A stretch of 24,197 bases of DNA, from NCBI GenBank assembly GCA_017508895.1, contig JAFWRA010000210.1, positions 1 through 24,197 of the forward strand, written 5' to 3'. The position numbers and the translations under genes were made by a program. This stretch comes from Bacteroidales bacterium. Lineage in GTDB: Bacteria; Bacteroidota; Bacteroidia; Bacteroidales; F082. Of this stretch, positions 8,895 through 15,441 are shown piece after piece. How positions within the stretch are numbered: position 1 is the first letter of the stretch; every line of letters begins with the position of its first letter. Below the pieces are notes generated by a model, which did no database searches, was not told the DNA's origin, and was given only the letters and a program-made list of their open reading frames with translations.

Positions 8895-9545
8895 ATGAAA
8901 AAACTATTATGCTCTTTTGCGTTATTCATCTTTTTGTTCGCAGGAGTTAAGGTAACTTTCTGCCAATCTTTTAATGGAGGACTCATCGTTGGTCCTACTT
9001 TCTGCCAAGTGGATGGCGACCATTATGCAGGTTTTCATCAGTTGGGCTTTACGGCAGGGGCATACGTGAATTTGCCCTTGGATGACCATCTCTCAACACA
9101 GATGGAGTTAAAGTACTCTCTTCTTGGTGCCCATTCTTCGCATAAGGAGGTGACGGAGTATTATTACAATCCTTACAGTCTGCGTTTACATTACGCCGAG
9201 ATTCCATTGATGTTGCGATACGATTTGGGATATTTCCGCGTCAATGGTCGGCCATTGGATTTTATTGCTTTGGAGGCGGGTGTCAGTGTTGATATCCGTT
9301 TGAGGGCCACTGAAGACGTGGATGCTGATTATGAAGTAACTACATCGCGTTGGAATTTCTTCTCCATGACAGCCAATGGAGGCATTCATTTCGCTCTCAG
9401 CGATCATTGGGGTGTCGGGGCGCGCTTTATGTATTCCGTTGTGCCGTGCCGCTTCACGGGCAATCCAGGGTGGTTCTATAACCAGTATTATAACAAGGTC
9501 ATCCAGTTCACGTTGACCTATAACATCAACTCTCCTTTGAGGTGA
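8895..9545 (+). CDS. Small outer-membrane beta-barrel protein (OMP_b-brl_2 / PorT-like)
   Basis: The 216-residue protein begins MKKLLCSFALFIF and has a signal peptide ending near VTFCQ. Alternating aromatic and polar strands follow: GLIVGPTFCQ, LGFTAGAYVNLPL, MELKYSLLG, YAEIPLMLRYDL, FIALEAGVSVDIRL, and a final strand VIQFTLTYNI. This is the typical profile of the roughly 200-residue Bacteroidetes outer-membrane beta-barrel families. Such barrels are mostly of unknown function. The ATG at 8895 is chosen because the signal peptide begins there. It is 13 bp after the mltF-like stop. Confidence 0.83.
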   Translation: MKKLLCSFALFIFLFAGVKVTFCQSFNGGLIVGPTFCQVDGDHYAGFHQLGFTAGAYVNLPLDDHLSTQMELKYSLLGAHSSHKEVTEYYYNPYSLRLHYAEIPLMLRYDLGYFRVNGRPLDFIALEAGVSVDIRLRATEDVDADYEVTTSRWNFFSMTANGGIHFALSDHWGVGARFMYSVVPCRFTGNPGWFYNQYYNKVIQFTLTYNINSPLR

Positions 9546-9560
9546 TACCGAGCCTCCCTT

Positions 9561-9657
9561 GTCATTCCTACATGGGCATGTGTGTAGGCGGGAATCTATG
9601 GGATGCGGCCCAGAAAGCATAGATTCCCGCCTGTGCACGATTCCTCGTTGGAATAAC
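9561..9657. repeat. 97-bp near-palindromic repeat element (REP-like) between convergent genes
   Basis: Two 40-nt arms (9561-9600 and 9618-9657) surround a 17-nt loop. The inner 15 bp of the arms (AGGCGGGAATCTATG and its complement) pair perfectly, and about 30 of 40 positions pair overall. The outer ends, GTCATTCC and its near-complement, also pair. It sits between the stops of the barrel gene and queG and could act as a bidirectional terminator. Its form resembles dispersed palindromes with GGCGGGAAT cores found in many genomes. Confidence 0.8.
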
Positions 9658-9679
9658 ATGCTTTCTGAAGCCTTCAATC

Positions 9680-10675
9680 CTACGACAAAAAAGCAATATT
9701 CCTTTTCAACCCTTCATAACCAGCGCGTTTCACGGCGGAGTGCTTGAAAAGTGACTCAAAATCAGCTTGATTCAACTTTCCCCAATCGATCTCTTTCATG
9801 CTCAAGAGTTGTTCCGAAGGCTGAAACTCAGGCTCTTTATTGGGTAGGGCGAAACGGTTGTATGGACACACATCTTGACAGATGTCGCAACCGTACATCC
9901 AGCCTTTAAAGGTCTTTGGGTCAATCCCAGCAAGGCTGCCTTTGTATTCAATGGTCAAATAGGAGATGCACTTGCGGGCATCGATGTGGAAGGGAGCCTC
10001 CAAAGCGCCTGTGGGACAAGCATCAAGGCATTTGGTGCATCGACCGCAATGGTTGGTCAAAGGTTTTCCTGTCTCCTCCAATTCTATGGGCAGAAAAAGA
10101 TGTCCGATGAAGAAAAACGAACCTCCACATTGTCGCAAACTTCGTCCCGCAGTTTGTCCTTTTTCATAAGTTTGACTGCGAGACGCAGTCAACGACAATG
10201 GAGGATGGATTAATGTGGTGTTTTTGCCGATAAAGCCCAAGCCGCAACGTACTGCCCAGGCGCGGTCGAGTACAGGCGCAGAATCTACAAATATACGTAC
10301 GCCTTCCAACTTTCCAGTTTGTGTCTCAATGCGTGCCAAAAGCTGCCGCATTTTACGTTTCAAGACATCGTGATAGTCGCTACCGTAAGCATATTTTGCA
10401 ATTTTATACTTGCTTGAACTACCGATTTCCTGCTTGGGAAAATAATTGTAAAGTACGGTGACAATGGATTTCGTACCTTCTACTAAGAGACGAGGGTCGT
10501 AACGCTTTTCTTTATTGCGGGTCAGGTAACCCATCTCGCCTTCACGTTTGCCTTCAAGCCATTGCTCCACATGTGCCGACTCTTCATCCAGAGCTGTCGC
10601 TTTTGCAATGCCGCAAGCATCAAAGCCCATTCGTCCGGCTTCTTCAGTAATCCATTTTGACACGCTTTGCGTCAT
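9680..10675 (-). CDS. queG: Epoxyqueuosine reductase QueG, with an in-frame palindromic insertion
   Basis: The 331-residue protein reduces epoxyqueuosine to queuosine in tRNA, using cobalamin and two 4Fe-4S clusters. Visible family marks are FVDSAPVLDRAWA (Asp 131 at the expected catalytic position), GLGFIGKNTTLIHP, cluster motif CGRCTKCLDACPTGAL (210-225), KCISYLTIE (Cys 236) and CDICQDVCPYN (263-273). About 25 residues (158-184) between LIHP and GSFFFIGHL have no counterpart in the family as I know it, where these blocks lie almost side by side. This segment is encoded by a DNA palindrome at 10122-10204. The frame is intact and all key residues remain, so the protein may be active. It is 42 bp downstream of the barrel gene and may be cotranscribed with it. 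Confidence 0.93.
   Translation of the reverse strand: MTQSVSKWITEEAGRMGFDACGIAKATALDEESAHVEQWLEGKREGEMGYLTRNKEKRYDPRLLVEGTKSIVTVLYNYFPKQEIGSSSKYKIAKYAYGSDYHDVLKRKMRQLLARIETQTGKLEGVRIFVDSAPVLDRAWAVRCGLGFIGKNTTLIHPPLSLTASRSQTYEKGQTAGRSLRQCGGSFFFIGHLFLPIELEETGKPLTNHCGRCTKCLDACPTGALEAPFHIDARKCISYLTIEYKGSLAGIDPKTFKGWMYGCDICQDVCPYNRFALPNKEPEFQPSEQLLSMKEIDWGKLNQADFESLFKHSAVKRAGYEGLKRNIAFLS
10122..10204. repeat. 83-bp composite palindromic element inserted in frame in queG
   Basis: The outer arms CCTCCACATTGTCG (10122-10135) and CGACAATGGAGG (10193-10204) pair with a 2-nt bulge. Inside are two hairpins: CAAACT/AGTTTG (10137-10156, loop of about 8 nt) and TGACTGCG/CGCAGTCA (10173-10191, loop AGA). 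It encodes about 25 extra residues of QueG without a frame break. The form recalls the Rickettsia palindromic elements, which also sit in frame inside genes. Confidence 0.8.
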
Positions 10676-10717
10676 TGACTACGACGAATCTTTGATTTGC
10701 GAGGCACGAAGCAATCT

Positions 10718-11413
10718 TTAGAATGGAGCAAACGTCAAACCAACCGATAGCGGATGGAAGACTGGGGCGTTGTGGCCGACCGAGAACACTGGGTTGATTT
10801 GATAGGCGGCAAAGGCACTCACCCATTTCCAACCAACACGCAAGGTGGCGGAGTAGGCCATACGCTCGACATTGTTGATGTAGCAAAGTTTCTCATGAAC
10901 GGTGACGCCGCTACCGTCAGTAAGTGTGCCATCCTCGTCATCGGGACCAACATATTTGGTTTTTGTGGCCAACATTATGCCTACCTTGAAACCTACGCCA
11001 ATCTTAACGGCATCCTTAATGCGGAAACGAAGCTCCAAAGGAATCTCAGCATAGGTTGGGTTGACCTTATAACGCTTGAAATTCTCTACGCCACGGTATT
11101 CTTGGTATACTAAATCTCCGTTGGTGTAAGGATTCAAGATGCGCGAGTAGGAGAAATAATTGTGCGATGACAAACCCGCACCAATTGACACCGTGTGTTT
11201 TTGGCTTTCGCCCAAAGGGAAATTGTAGGTTAACGCGAAACTCACACCTTGGTTGAAACCGCGTGGATCCCAGTTGTCGCTGGGAGCGAGTTGGAAGTCA
11301 CTGAAAAGGTCGAGGTTTACGGTGAACTTGTTATCTGTTTTATTGGCAATGAGTTGGGCAAAGGAAGTCATTGAGACAACCATTGCAATGAGGGTGAAAA
11401 GTACTTTCTTCAT
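10718..11413 (-). CDS. Outer-membrane beta-barrel protein
   Basis: The 231-residue protein starts at MKKVLFTLIAMVVSMTSFAQ, a clear signal peptide with cleavage after SFAQ or before that Gln. The mature part has alternating beta strands such as FTVNLDLFSDFQL, GVSFALTYNF, HTVSIGAGLSS, YAEIPLELRFRI, IGVGFKVGIML and a last strand LSVGLTFAPF ending in Phe, the usual signal for barrel insertion. It is like the barrel at 8895 in kind (both contain YAEIPL) but not a close copy. The longer ORF start at 11440 would add nine residues before the signal peptide and is rejected. No clear TAnnTTTG box was seen upstream. queG follows 42 bp downstream. Confidence 0.83.
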   Translation of the reverse strand: MKKVLFTLIAMVVSMTSFAQLIANKTDNKFTVNLDLFSDFQLAPSDNWDPRGFNQGVSFALTYNFPLGESQKHTVSIGAGLSSHNYFSYSRILNPYTNGDLVYQEYRGVENFKRYKVNPTYAEIPLELRFRIKDAVKIGVGFKVGIMLATKTKYVGPDDEDGTLTDGSGVTVHEKLCYINNVERMAYSATLRVGWKWVSAFAAYQINPVFSVGHNAPVFHPLSVGLTFAPF

Positions 11414-11450
11414 TTTAATATTTTGATTTGTTTTTGACAATTAAAAGGCT

Positions 11451-11503
11451 CTTCGACAAGCTCGGGGATCACCGAAAAGTCAAGGTTGCCGAGCCGGTCG
11501 AAG
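11451..11503. repeat. 53-bp inverted repeat (REP-like) between two leftward genes
   Basis: Arms CTTCGACAAGCTCGG (11451-11465) and CCGAGCCGGTCGAAG (11489-11503) pair at 13 of 15 positions around a 23-nt loop. It lies 11 bp downstream of the stop of the 11515-11967 gene, so it could end that transcript. CTTCGACAAGCTC-type palindromes are dispersed in many bacterial genomes. It is unrelated in sequence to the palindromes at 9561 and 10122. Confidence 0.75.
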
Positions 11504-11514
11504 CGTCTATATGA

Positions 11515-11967
11515 TTACATTTCTAACTCTTTCATTATGGAGGTGCGTTCATCAAGCAGCTGATTGATTTCCTCTTCGGTGAGGTCGGGATGGCGCAAGC
11601 GTTTGTCAATGGCTTCTATCTTGGCTTCCAAGTTCTCGGTGGTGCCTGGAATGTCGGTCAGTTGTTTCTCCTTGTTGACAGGGGGCTCTTGTGGCACAAC
11701 GTTTTGACTTGCTTGCTGTGGGTCACCAGTAAAATTCTTCAATTGTCCCATCACCATGCCCACCATTTGTTTTGTAAAAGGATCCAATTTGTATATCTCG
11801 ACTTTCATGTCGTCTTTGATTTCATCGAAGTCCTCAAGAAACATCTTCAGCTGTTCCTTTTGTTCTTCATTGATACCTGGAATGGCGTCAAGGTCTTGAT
11901 TCTCCATGAGTTTCTTGAACATGTTCAAGAGGTCGTCGAGTCCGTTATTGAAGTTGTTTTCTTCCAT
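11515..11967 (-). CDS. Small acidic helical protein of unknown function
   Basis: I do not recognise this 150-residue protein. It begins MEENNFNNGLDDLLNMF, has no signal peptide or membrane segment, and is strongly acidic and helical. A central region has PGINEEQKEQLKMFLEDFDEI, then a proline/glutamine-rich linker near residues 95-112. The C-terminus is a probable coiled coil (LEAKIEAIDKRLRHP, then EEEINQLLDERTSIM). It is probably cytoplasmic. The ORF could extend to 12072, but that part overlaps the divergent regulatory region and has unlike composition, so ATG 11967 is chosen. A CGAACAAAT motif repeats twice just before the start. Confidence 0.65.
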   Translation of the reverse strand: MEENNFNNGLDDLLNMFKKLMENQDLDAIPGINEEQKEQLKMFLEDFDEIKDDMKVEIYKLDPFTKQMVGMVMGQLKNFTGDPQQASQNVVPQEPPVNKEKQLTDIPGTTENLEAKIEAIDKRLRHPDLTEEEINQLLDERTSIMKELEM

Positions 11968-12027
11968 TTGTTCGTTTATTTGTTCGTAAAGGCAAATCTG
12001 CGTGTTTGCCCTCCCTATCCAAAATCG

Positions 12028-12088
12028 TTCCGTTTGCAAATAAACGGAAAAAATGCGTACCGATTGCGACAAATTGGCATTTTTTTCC
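12028..12088. other. Two overlapping inverted repeats in the divergent gap 11968-12151
   Basis: Stem 1 is TTCCGTTT/AAACGGAA (12028-12049, loop 6). Stem 2 is GGAAAAAATGC (12046-12056) with GCATTTTTTTCC (12077-12088), one bulged base. They share bases and cannot both form. They lie between the divergent unknown gene and the liuC-like gene, so an operator or leader structure is possible. I see no exact -7 box in this gap. Confidence 0.4.
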
Positions 12089-12116
12089 GATTATTGCATT
12101 TCAATTCCAAACCGAA

Positions 12117-12144
12117 CAACTGAACAACTTCCAACTGAACAACT
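12117..12144 (+). repeat. 13-bp direct repeat in the leader of the liuC-like gene
   Basis: CAACTGAACAACT occurs at 12117-12129 and again at 12132-12144, ending 7 bp before the ATG at 12152. No role can be inferred. Confidence 0.7.
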
Positions 12145-12151
12145 GGTGATT

Positions 12152-12943
12152 ATGGATTTTAAGACTATAAAAGTACAATTGGGCGAAAGTATGGCATGGG
12201 TTAACCTCGACCGCCCCGAGGTGCGCAACGCGCTGAATGCCGAACTGATACGCGAACTGACCGAGGTTTTCGACTGGCTCAATAGCCGCGACGATATCCG
12301 TGTCATCATATTGAAAGGCAACGGTCCCGCATTTTGTGCTGGCGCAGACCTGGCCTACATGAAGGATATGGCGGGTTTCAGCTACAATCAAAACATCGCC
12401 GATGCCGAGAAGCTCTCTAAACTATTTCAGGCCATCTATTATTGCGATAAGGCCGTCATTGTGGATGTGCATGGGGCTTGCATCGGCGGAGCTAATGGTA
12501 TTATTGCCGCTGCCGATATCGTGATTGCCGAAAAGAACACAAAGTTTGCCTTCTCAGAGGTGCGCTTGGGCATCACGCCGGCCACCATTTCGCCTTTCGT
12601 GGTGAGCAAAATCGGGACTACCGCCGCTAAAGAACTGATGCTCACAGGTCGCCGTTTCACTGCCAATGAGGCCAAGGATTTCCGCTTGGTGAATGTTGTT
12701 GTCGGTGAGGCTGAGATGATTGACATGGAACGCCAATATATCGACCATTTCCTGAAAGCATCTCCTGATGCCATCGCCGAATGCAAGAACCTGCTCCGTA
12801 TGGTGACGGGTACCGACGACCGCTACAATCCCGTTTTCATGCAGACCTCAGTGGCCATCGCCAACCAGCGCATCTCCAAGGCAGGGCAGGAGGGCATGAA
12901 GGCGTTTTTCGAGAAGCGGAAACCGGAATGGGAAACATTTTAA
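12152..12943 (+). CDS. Enoyl-CoA hydratase/isomerase family, probably methylglutaconyl-CoA hydratase
   Basis: The 263-residue protein has the crotonase fold marks: CoA-binding DRPEVRNALN, oxyanion-hole FCAGADLAYMKDM (61-73), HGACIGGANGI (108-117) and FSEVRLGITPATISP (134-148). The Glu in FSEVRLG keeps one of the two classic catalytic glutamates. The other is replaced by Gly near residue 116, as in LiuC-type methylglutaconyl-CoA hydratases, which also share AGADLAYMK and EKRKPEW near the C-terminus. LiuC adds water to 3-methylglutaconyl-CoA in leucine breakdown. No other leucine-pathway gene is nearby, so the substrate is a guess. The ORF start at 12053 is rejected because it runs through the intergenic hairpins. 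The truncated ATPase remnant follows directly. Confidence 0.85.
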   Translation: MDFKTIKVQLGESMAWVNLDRPEVRNALNAELIRELTEVFDWLNSRDDIRVIILKGNGPAFCAGADLAYMKDMAGFSYNQNIADAEKLSKLFQAIYYCDKAVIVDVHGACIGGANGIIAAADIVIAEKNTKFAFSEVRLGITPATISPFVVSKIGTTAAKELMLTGRRFTANEAKDFRLVNVVVGEAEMIDMERQYIDHFLKASPDAIAECKNLLRMVTGTDDRYNPVFMQTSVAIANQRISKAGQEGMKAFFEKRKPEWETF

Positions 12944-12945
12944 AA

Positions 12946-12965
12946 TTGCTTCAAATCAGCTAAAC
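12946..12965 (+). repeat. Left 20-bp inverted repeat flanking the ATPase remnant
   Basis: This 20-mer is the exact reverse complement of 13613-13632. It begins two bases after the liuC-like stop codon and ends just before the remnant at 12968. A related copy, AAATCTGCTAAAC, stands at 13583-13595. Confidence 0.85.
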
Positions 12966-12967
12966 AT

Positions 12968-13561
12968 GTGTTTTTTTTGAAGACGACGCGGATTCTCAAT
13001 GATTTGAAAGAATGTGGATTCATCAAGAAGATTCCCACTTTTGGCATGAAGAACAACGCAACATACAAACTAATAGACAATTACACCTTGTTTTATATGA
13101 AGTTCGTCAGGGAAAACGAGTCAAACGACGAGCGGTTTTGGTCACACAGCTACCTTTCGCCTGTCCGTACTTCGTGGGTGGGATTGGCTTTCGAAAGGGT
13201 GTGCTTCCAGCACGTTCCGCAGATAAAGAAGGCGCTAGGCATCAGCGGTGTAGTGACCAACGTCTATGCTTGGCGCATTGGCCCAACTGCCGATGGCGAG
13301 GCTGGAGCGCAAATTGATATGCTCATCGACCGTGCCGACAATATGGTGAATCTCTGCGACATGAAGTTTTCAAAGAATGAATACACGGTGACCTCGGATG
13401 ATGCCGACAGCCTACACCACAAAGCCAAACGCTTCGCGGAAAGTGTCGGCAAGGGCAAATCCATCAGCCTCACTATGATTACCGTGAAGGGCATCACCCA
13501 CACTGGGCATTGGAGCGACATCCACAACACAATCACTGCGGAAGATCTGTTTGAGAGATAA
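12968..13561 (+). pseudogene. 5'-truncated DUF234-type ATPase remnant
   Basis: The 197 codons correspond to about the last 190 residues of the intact ATPase at 982-2427. Shared blocks are FERVCFQHVPQIKKALGI against FEQVCLHHIPQIKQALGI, QIDMLIDRADNMVNLCDMK against QIDLLIDRADEVINICEIK, and AEDLFER against MDDLFK. The whole ATPase core with Walker A and B is missing, because the frame begins next to the liuC-like gene. The apparent ATG at 12968 lies next to a run of eight T and is probably not a real start. The PD-(D/E)XK-like residues are kept in part (EIK has become DMK). The copies are too diverged for a recent duplication. The frame is still open, so a stand-alone domain protein cannot be excluded. 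Confidence 0.75.
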
Positions 13562-13582
13562 ATGAGAAGAGATAAATGCATT

Positions 13583-13632
13583 AAATCTGCTAAACATGCC
13601 GAAAATTTCAAAGTTTAGCTGATTTGAAGCAA
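13583..13632 (+). repeat. Right inverted repeat and local hairpin after the ATPase remnant
   Basis: 13613-13632 is the exact complement of 12946-12965. Its first 13 bases also pair (12 of 13) with 13583-13595 around a 17-nt loop, making a hairpin 21 bp after the remnant's stop. The hairpin may be a terminator. The outer pair brackets a 687-bp segment. Confidence 0.75.
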
Positions 13633-13707
13633 ATTTGGAAGTTGCTATTTGAACCTGTGGGTTTTATAAAACTTTCCTTCGGTTATGGCGGATTCGAGGG
13701 ATTTTTT

Positions 13708-13715
13708 TACTTTTG
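13708..13715 (+). promoter_or_regulatory. -7 box TACTTTTG for elbB
   Basis: This exact TAnnTTTG match is followed by a leader of about 20 nt to the ATG at 13743. The rest of 13633-13742 holds nothing that I can support. Confidence 0.65.
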
Positions 13716-13742
13716 CCTCAAATATTAAACCCGAATTGAATC

Positions 13743-14411
13743 ATGAAAAAATTTGCAGTAATTCTTTCAGGCTGCGGTCACAAGGACGGCAGCGAAATCC
13801 ACGAAGCCACTACATTATTGCTTTCTATCGACCAACATCATTGTGAATACCAATGTTTTGCCCCTAATCGTTTGCAGCATGATGTCGTCAACCACCTCAC
13901 AGGCGATGCCGTCAATGAGGAGCGCAACATCCTCACCGAAGCGGCTCGCATCGCTCGTGGGCGTATCTTGCCCATTGAGGAATATAAGGCCGAGGACTTT
14001 GACGGTCTGCTTTTCAGTGGCGGTTTCGGTGCAGCAAAAAACCTCTGTAACTATGCCTTCAAGGGTGCTGACATGGAGGTGCAGCCTGATGTGGCTCGTG
14101 CTATTGTTGAGACGCGTGAAGCCGGCAAACCTATGGGTGGTATGTGCATCTCTCCAGTGTTGTTTGCCAAGCTGCTGCCCGGCGTGTGTGTCACTTTGGG
14201 CAACGAAGGCACACCTGATGCCGACAATGTCCGCAAGATGGGTGCCTTCCATGTGCAGACCGAACATGGCGACGTATGCGCCGACAACGAACTGCTGGTC
14301 TTCACCACGCCCGCCTATATGCTCGACGCGACTATTAAAGACGTCTACGACGGTGCCTACAATCTGGTGGAGGCTATTTTGGAGACCATTGAGGATGACA
14401 AGAAAAAATAA
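13743..14411 (+). CDS. elbB: ElbB-family glyoxalase / isoprenoid biosynthesis protein
   Basis: The 222-residue protein is full length for the family. Marks are AVILSGCGHKDGSEIHEA at the N-terminus, CFAPN, FDGLLFSGGFGAAKNL, GKPMGGMCISPVL with the nucleophile-position Cys at residue 135, and GNEGTPDADNVRKMG. ElbB belongs to the DJ-1/PfpI-like class I glutamine amidotransferase fold. The E. coli protein has glyoxalase activity in vitro and was linked to isoprenoid synthesis. It is cytoplasmic and transcribed alone from 13708. Its stop is three bases from the stop of the convergent apbE gene. Confidence 0.92.
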   Translation: MKKFAVILSGCGHKDGSEIHEATTLLLSIDQHHCEYQCFAPNRLQHDVVNHLTGDAVNEERNILTEAARIARGRILPIEEYKAEDFDGLLFSGGFGAAKNLCNYAFKGADMEVQPDVARAIVETREAGKPMGGMCISPVLFAKLLPGVCVTLGNEGTPDADNVRKMGAFHVQTEHGDVCADNELLVFTTPAYMLDATIKDVYDGAYNLVEAILETIEDDKKK

Positions 14412-14414
14412 TCG

Positions 14415-15410
14415 TTAATCAATTATAAGTTTCTGAAATCCTTCAGTGACAAAGGTTTCCAATTCGTTTTGATCATTGACGAAAATGTAATAAACCTCAA
14501 CGCCGTCCATGCTTTCGATGAGCGGTAACGACTTTTCCATGCCCATCACCATGCAGATGGAGGCCAAGGCATCAGCCCAGACGGAGTTTTCGGCCATAAC
14601 AGTCGCGCTGAGCACATTGTGCTCTACAGGATAGCCTGTCTTAGGGTCGATACAGTGAGAATAACGTCTGCCGTTGCGCTCCACATATTTTCGAGTGCTA
14701 CCCGAGGTGACCAAGCCTTTGTCGCGCAAGGTGATGCGGGTTTGCACAACTTGCTCCGAATCCCAGTTCATGGCAGGTTTTTCGATGCCTACAACCCATG
14801 GCTGGCCGTTGGGCTTGCTGCCGCGAGCCATGATTTCGCCACCTGTGTCGACCAGATAGTTCTTGATGCCCCGGCTTTCCAAAAATGACGCAATCAAATC
14901 GGAGGTGTAGCCTTGCGCGATGGCGTTGAAATCCAGTTTCATATTCGGATTCTCTTTGACGACCTTTCCATTTTCGATGCGGATTTTCTGGTAATTGACC
15001 AACTGTTTTAGGCTGTCGATTAGTTGCGGTGTGATGCTGTCGCCGCTTTTGTAGCTGAAGCCCCAAGCGGCCACGATGGGCGAGATGGTAGGATCGAAGT
15101 AGCCATCGGAGAGGCGTGCAGCTTTTTGGGCAATGCGGAAGTTGTCGATGAAAATGGAATCAAGTGTAACCTCTTCATTCCGATTGACTTTCGAGATGAC
15201 TGAGCTGTCAACCCAAAGGTTAACCGACATATCCACGGCATGGAAAATCGAGTCGATTTTGTGCTGGAAATTACGGTTCAGTTCATCAAAATAGGTGATG
15301 GCATAATAAGAACCTTGTGCCAAGCCTTGCAGCACGATTTTTTGGGGTTGGTTGACACACGAACTCAGTAACGCCAAAACGCAACAAACACCTAGCAATA
15401 ATCTCTTCAT
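14415..15410 (-). CDS. apbE: FAD:protein FMN transferase ApbE, lipoprotein
   Basis: The 331-residue protein has a lipoprotein signal ending LLSSC (Cys 18), so it acts in the periplasm on a membrane anchor. Family motifs are GYFDPTISPIVAAWGF, LDFNAIAQGYTSD, YLVDTGGEI, GLVTSGSTRKY, HCIDPKTGYPV and the metal-site segment VWADALAS. ApbE transfers FMN from FAD to a Thr or Ser of exported targets such as NqrB/NqrC and RnfG/RnfD. No such target gene is in the window. It is the last gene of the ftsB-like, DUF5686, apbE unit, 31 bp after the DUF5686 stop. That gap carries a degenerate AACTATCAACTATAAACT-type tandem repeat. Confidence 0.94.
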   Translation of the reverse strand: MKRLLLGVCCVLALLSSCVNQPQKIVLQGLAQGSYYAITYFDELNRNFQHKIDSIFHAVDMSVNLWVDSSVISKVNRNEEVTLDSIFIDNFRIAQKAARLSDGYFDPTISPIVAAWGFSYKSGDSITPQLIDSLKQLVNYQKIRIENGKVVKENPNMKLDFNAIAQGYTSDLIASFLESRGIKNYLVDTGGEIMARGSKPNGQPWVVGIEKPAMNWDSEQVVQTRITLRDKGLVTSGSTRKYVERNGRRYSHCIDPKTGYPVEHNVLSATVMAENSVWADALASICMVMGMEKSLPLIESMDGVEVYYIFVNDQNELETFVTEGFQKLIID

Positions 15411-15441
15411 ATCTTCTTATCTGTCAACTGATAACTATCAA

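Noticed and set aside
11590..12123. 177-codon plus-strand frame opposite the small acidic protein
   Set aside because: Both strands are open, but the minus frame has a normal start, acidic helical composition and a compact length. The plus frame begins inside it and runs through the intergenic hairpins.
13843..14418. 191-codon plus-strand frame overlapping elbB
   Set aside because: It is out of frame within elbB and rich in Ser, Arg, Cys and Trp; elbB is complete with its catalytic Cys.
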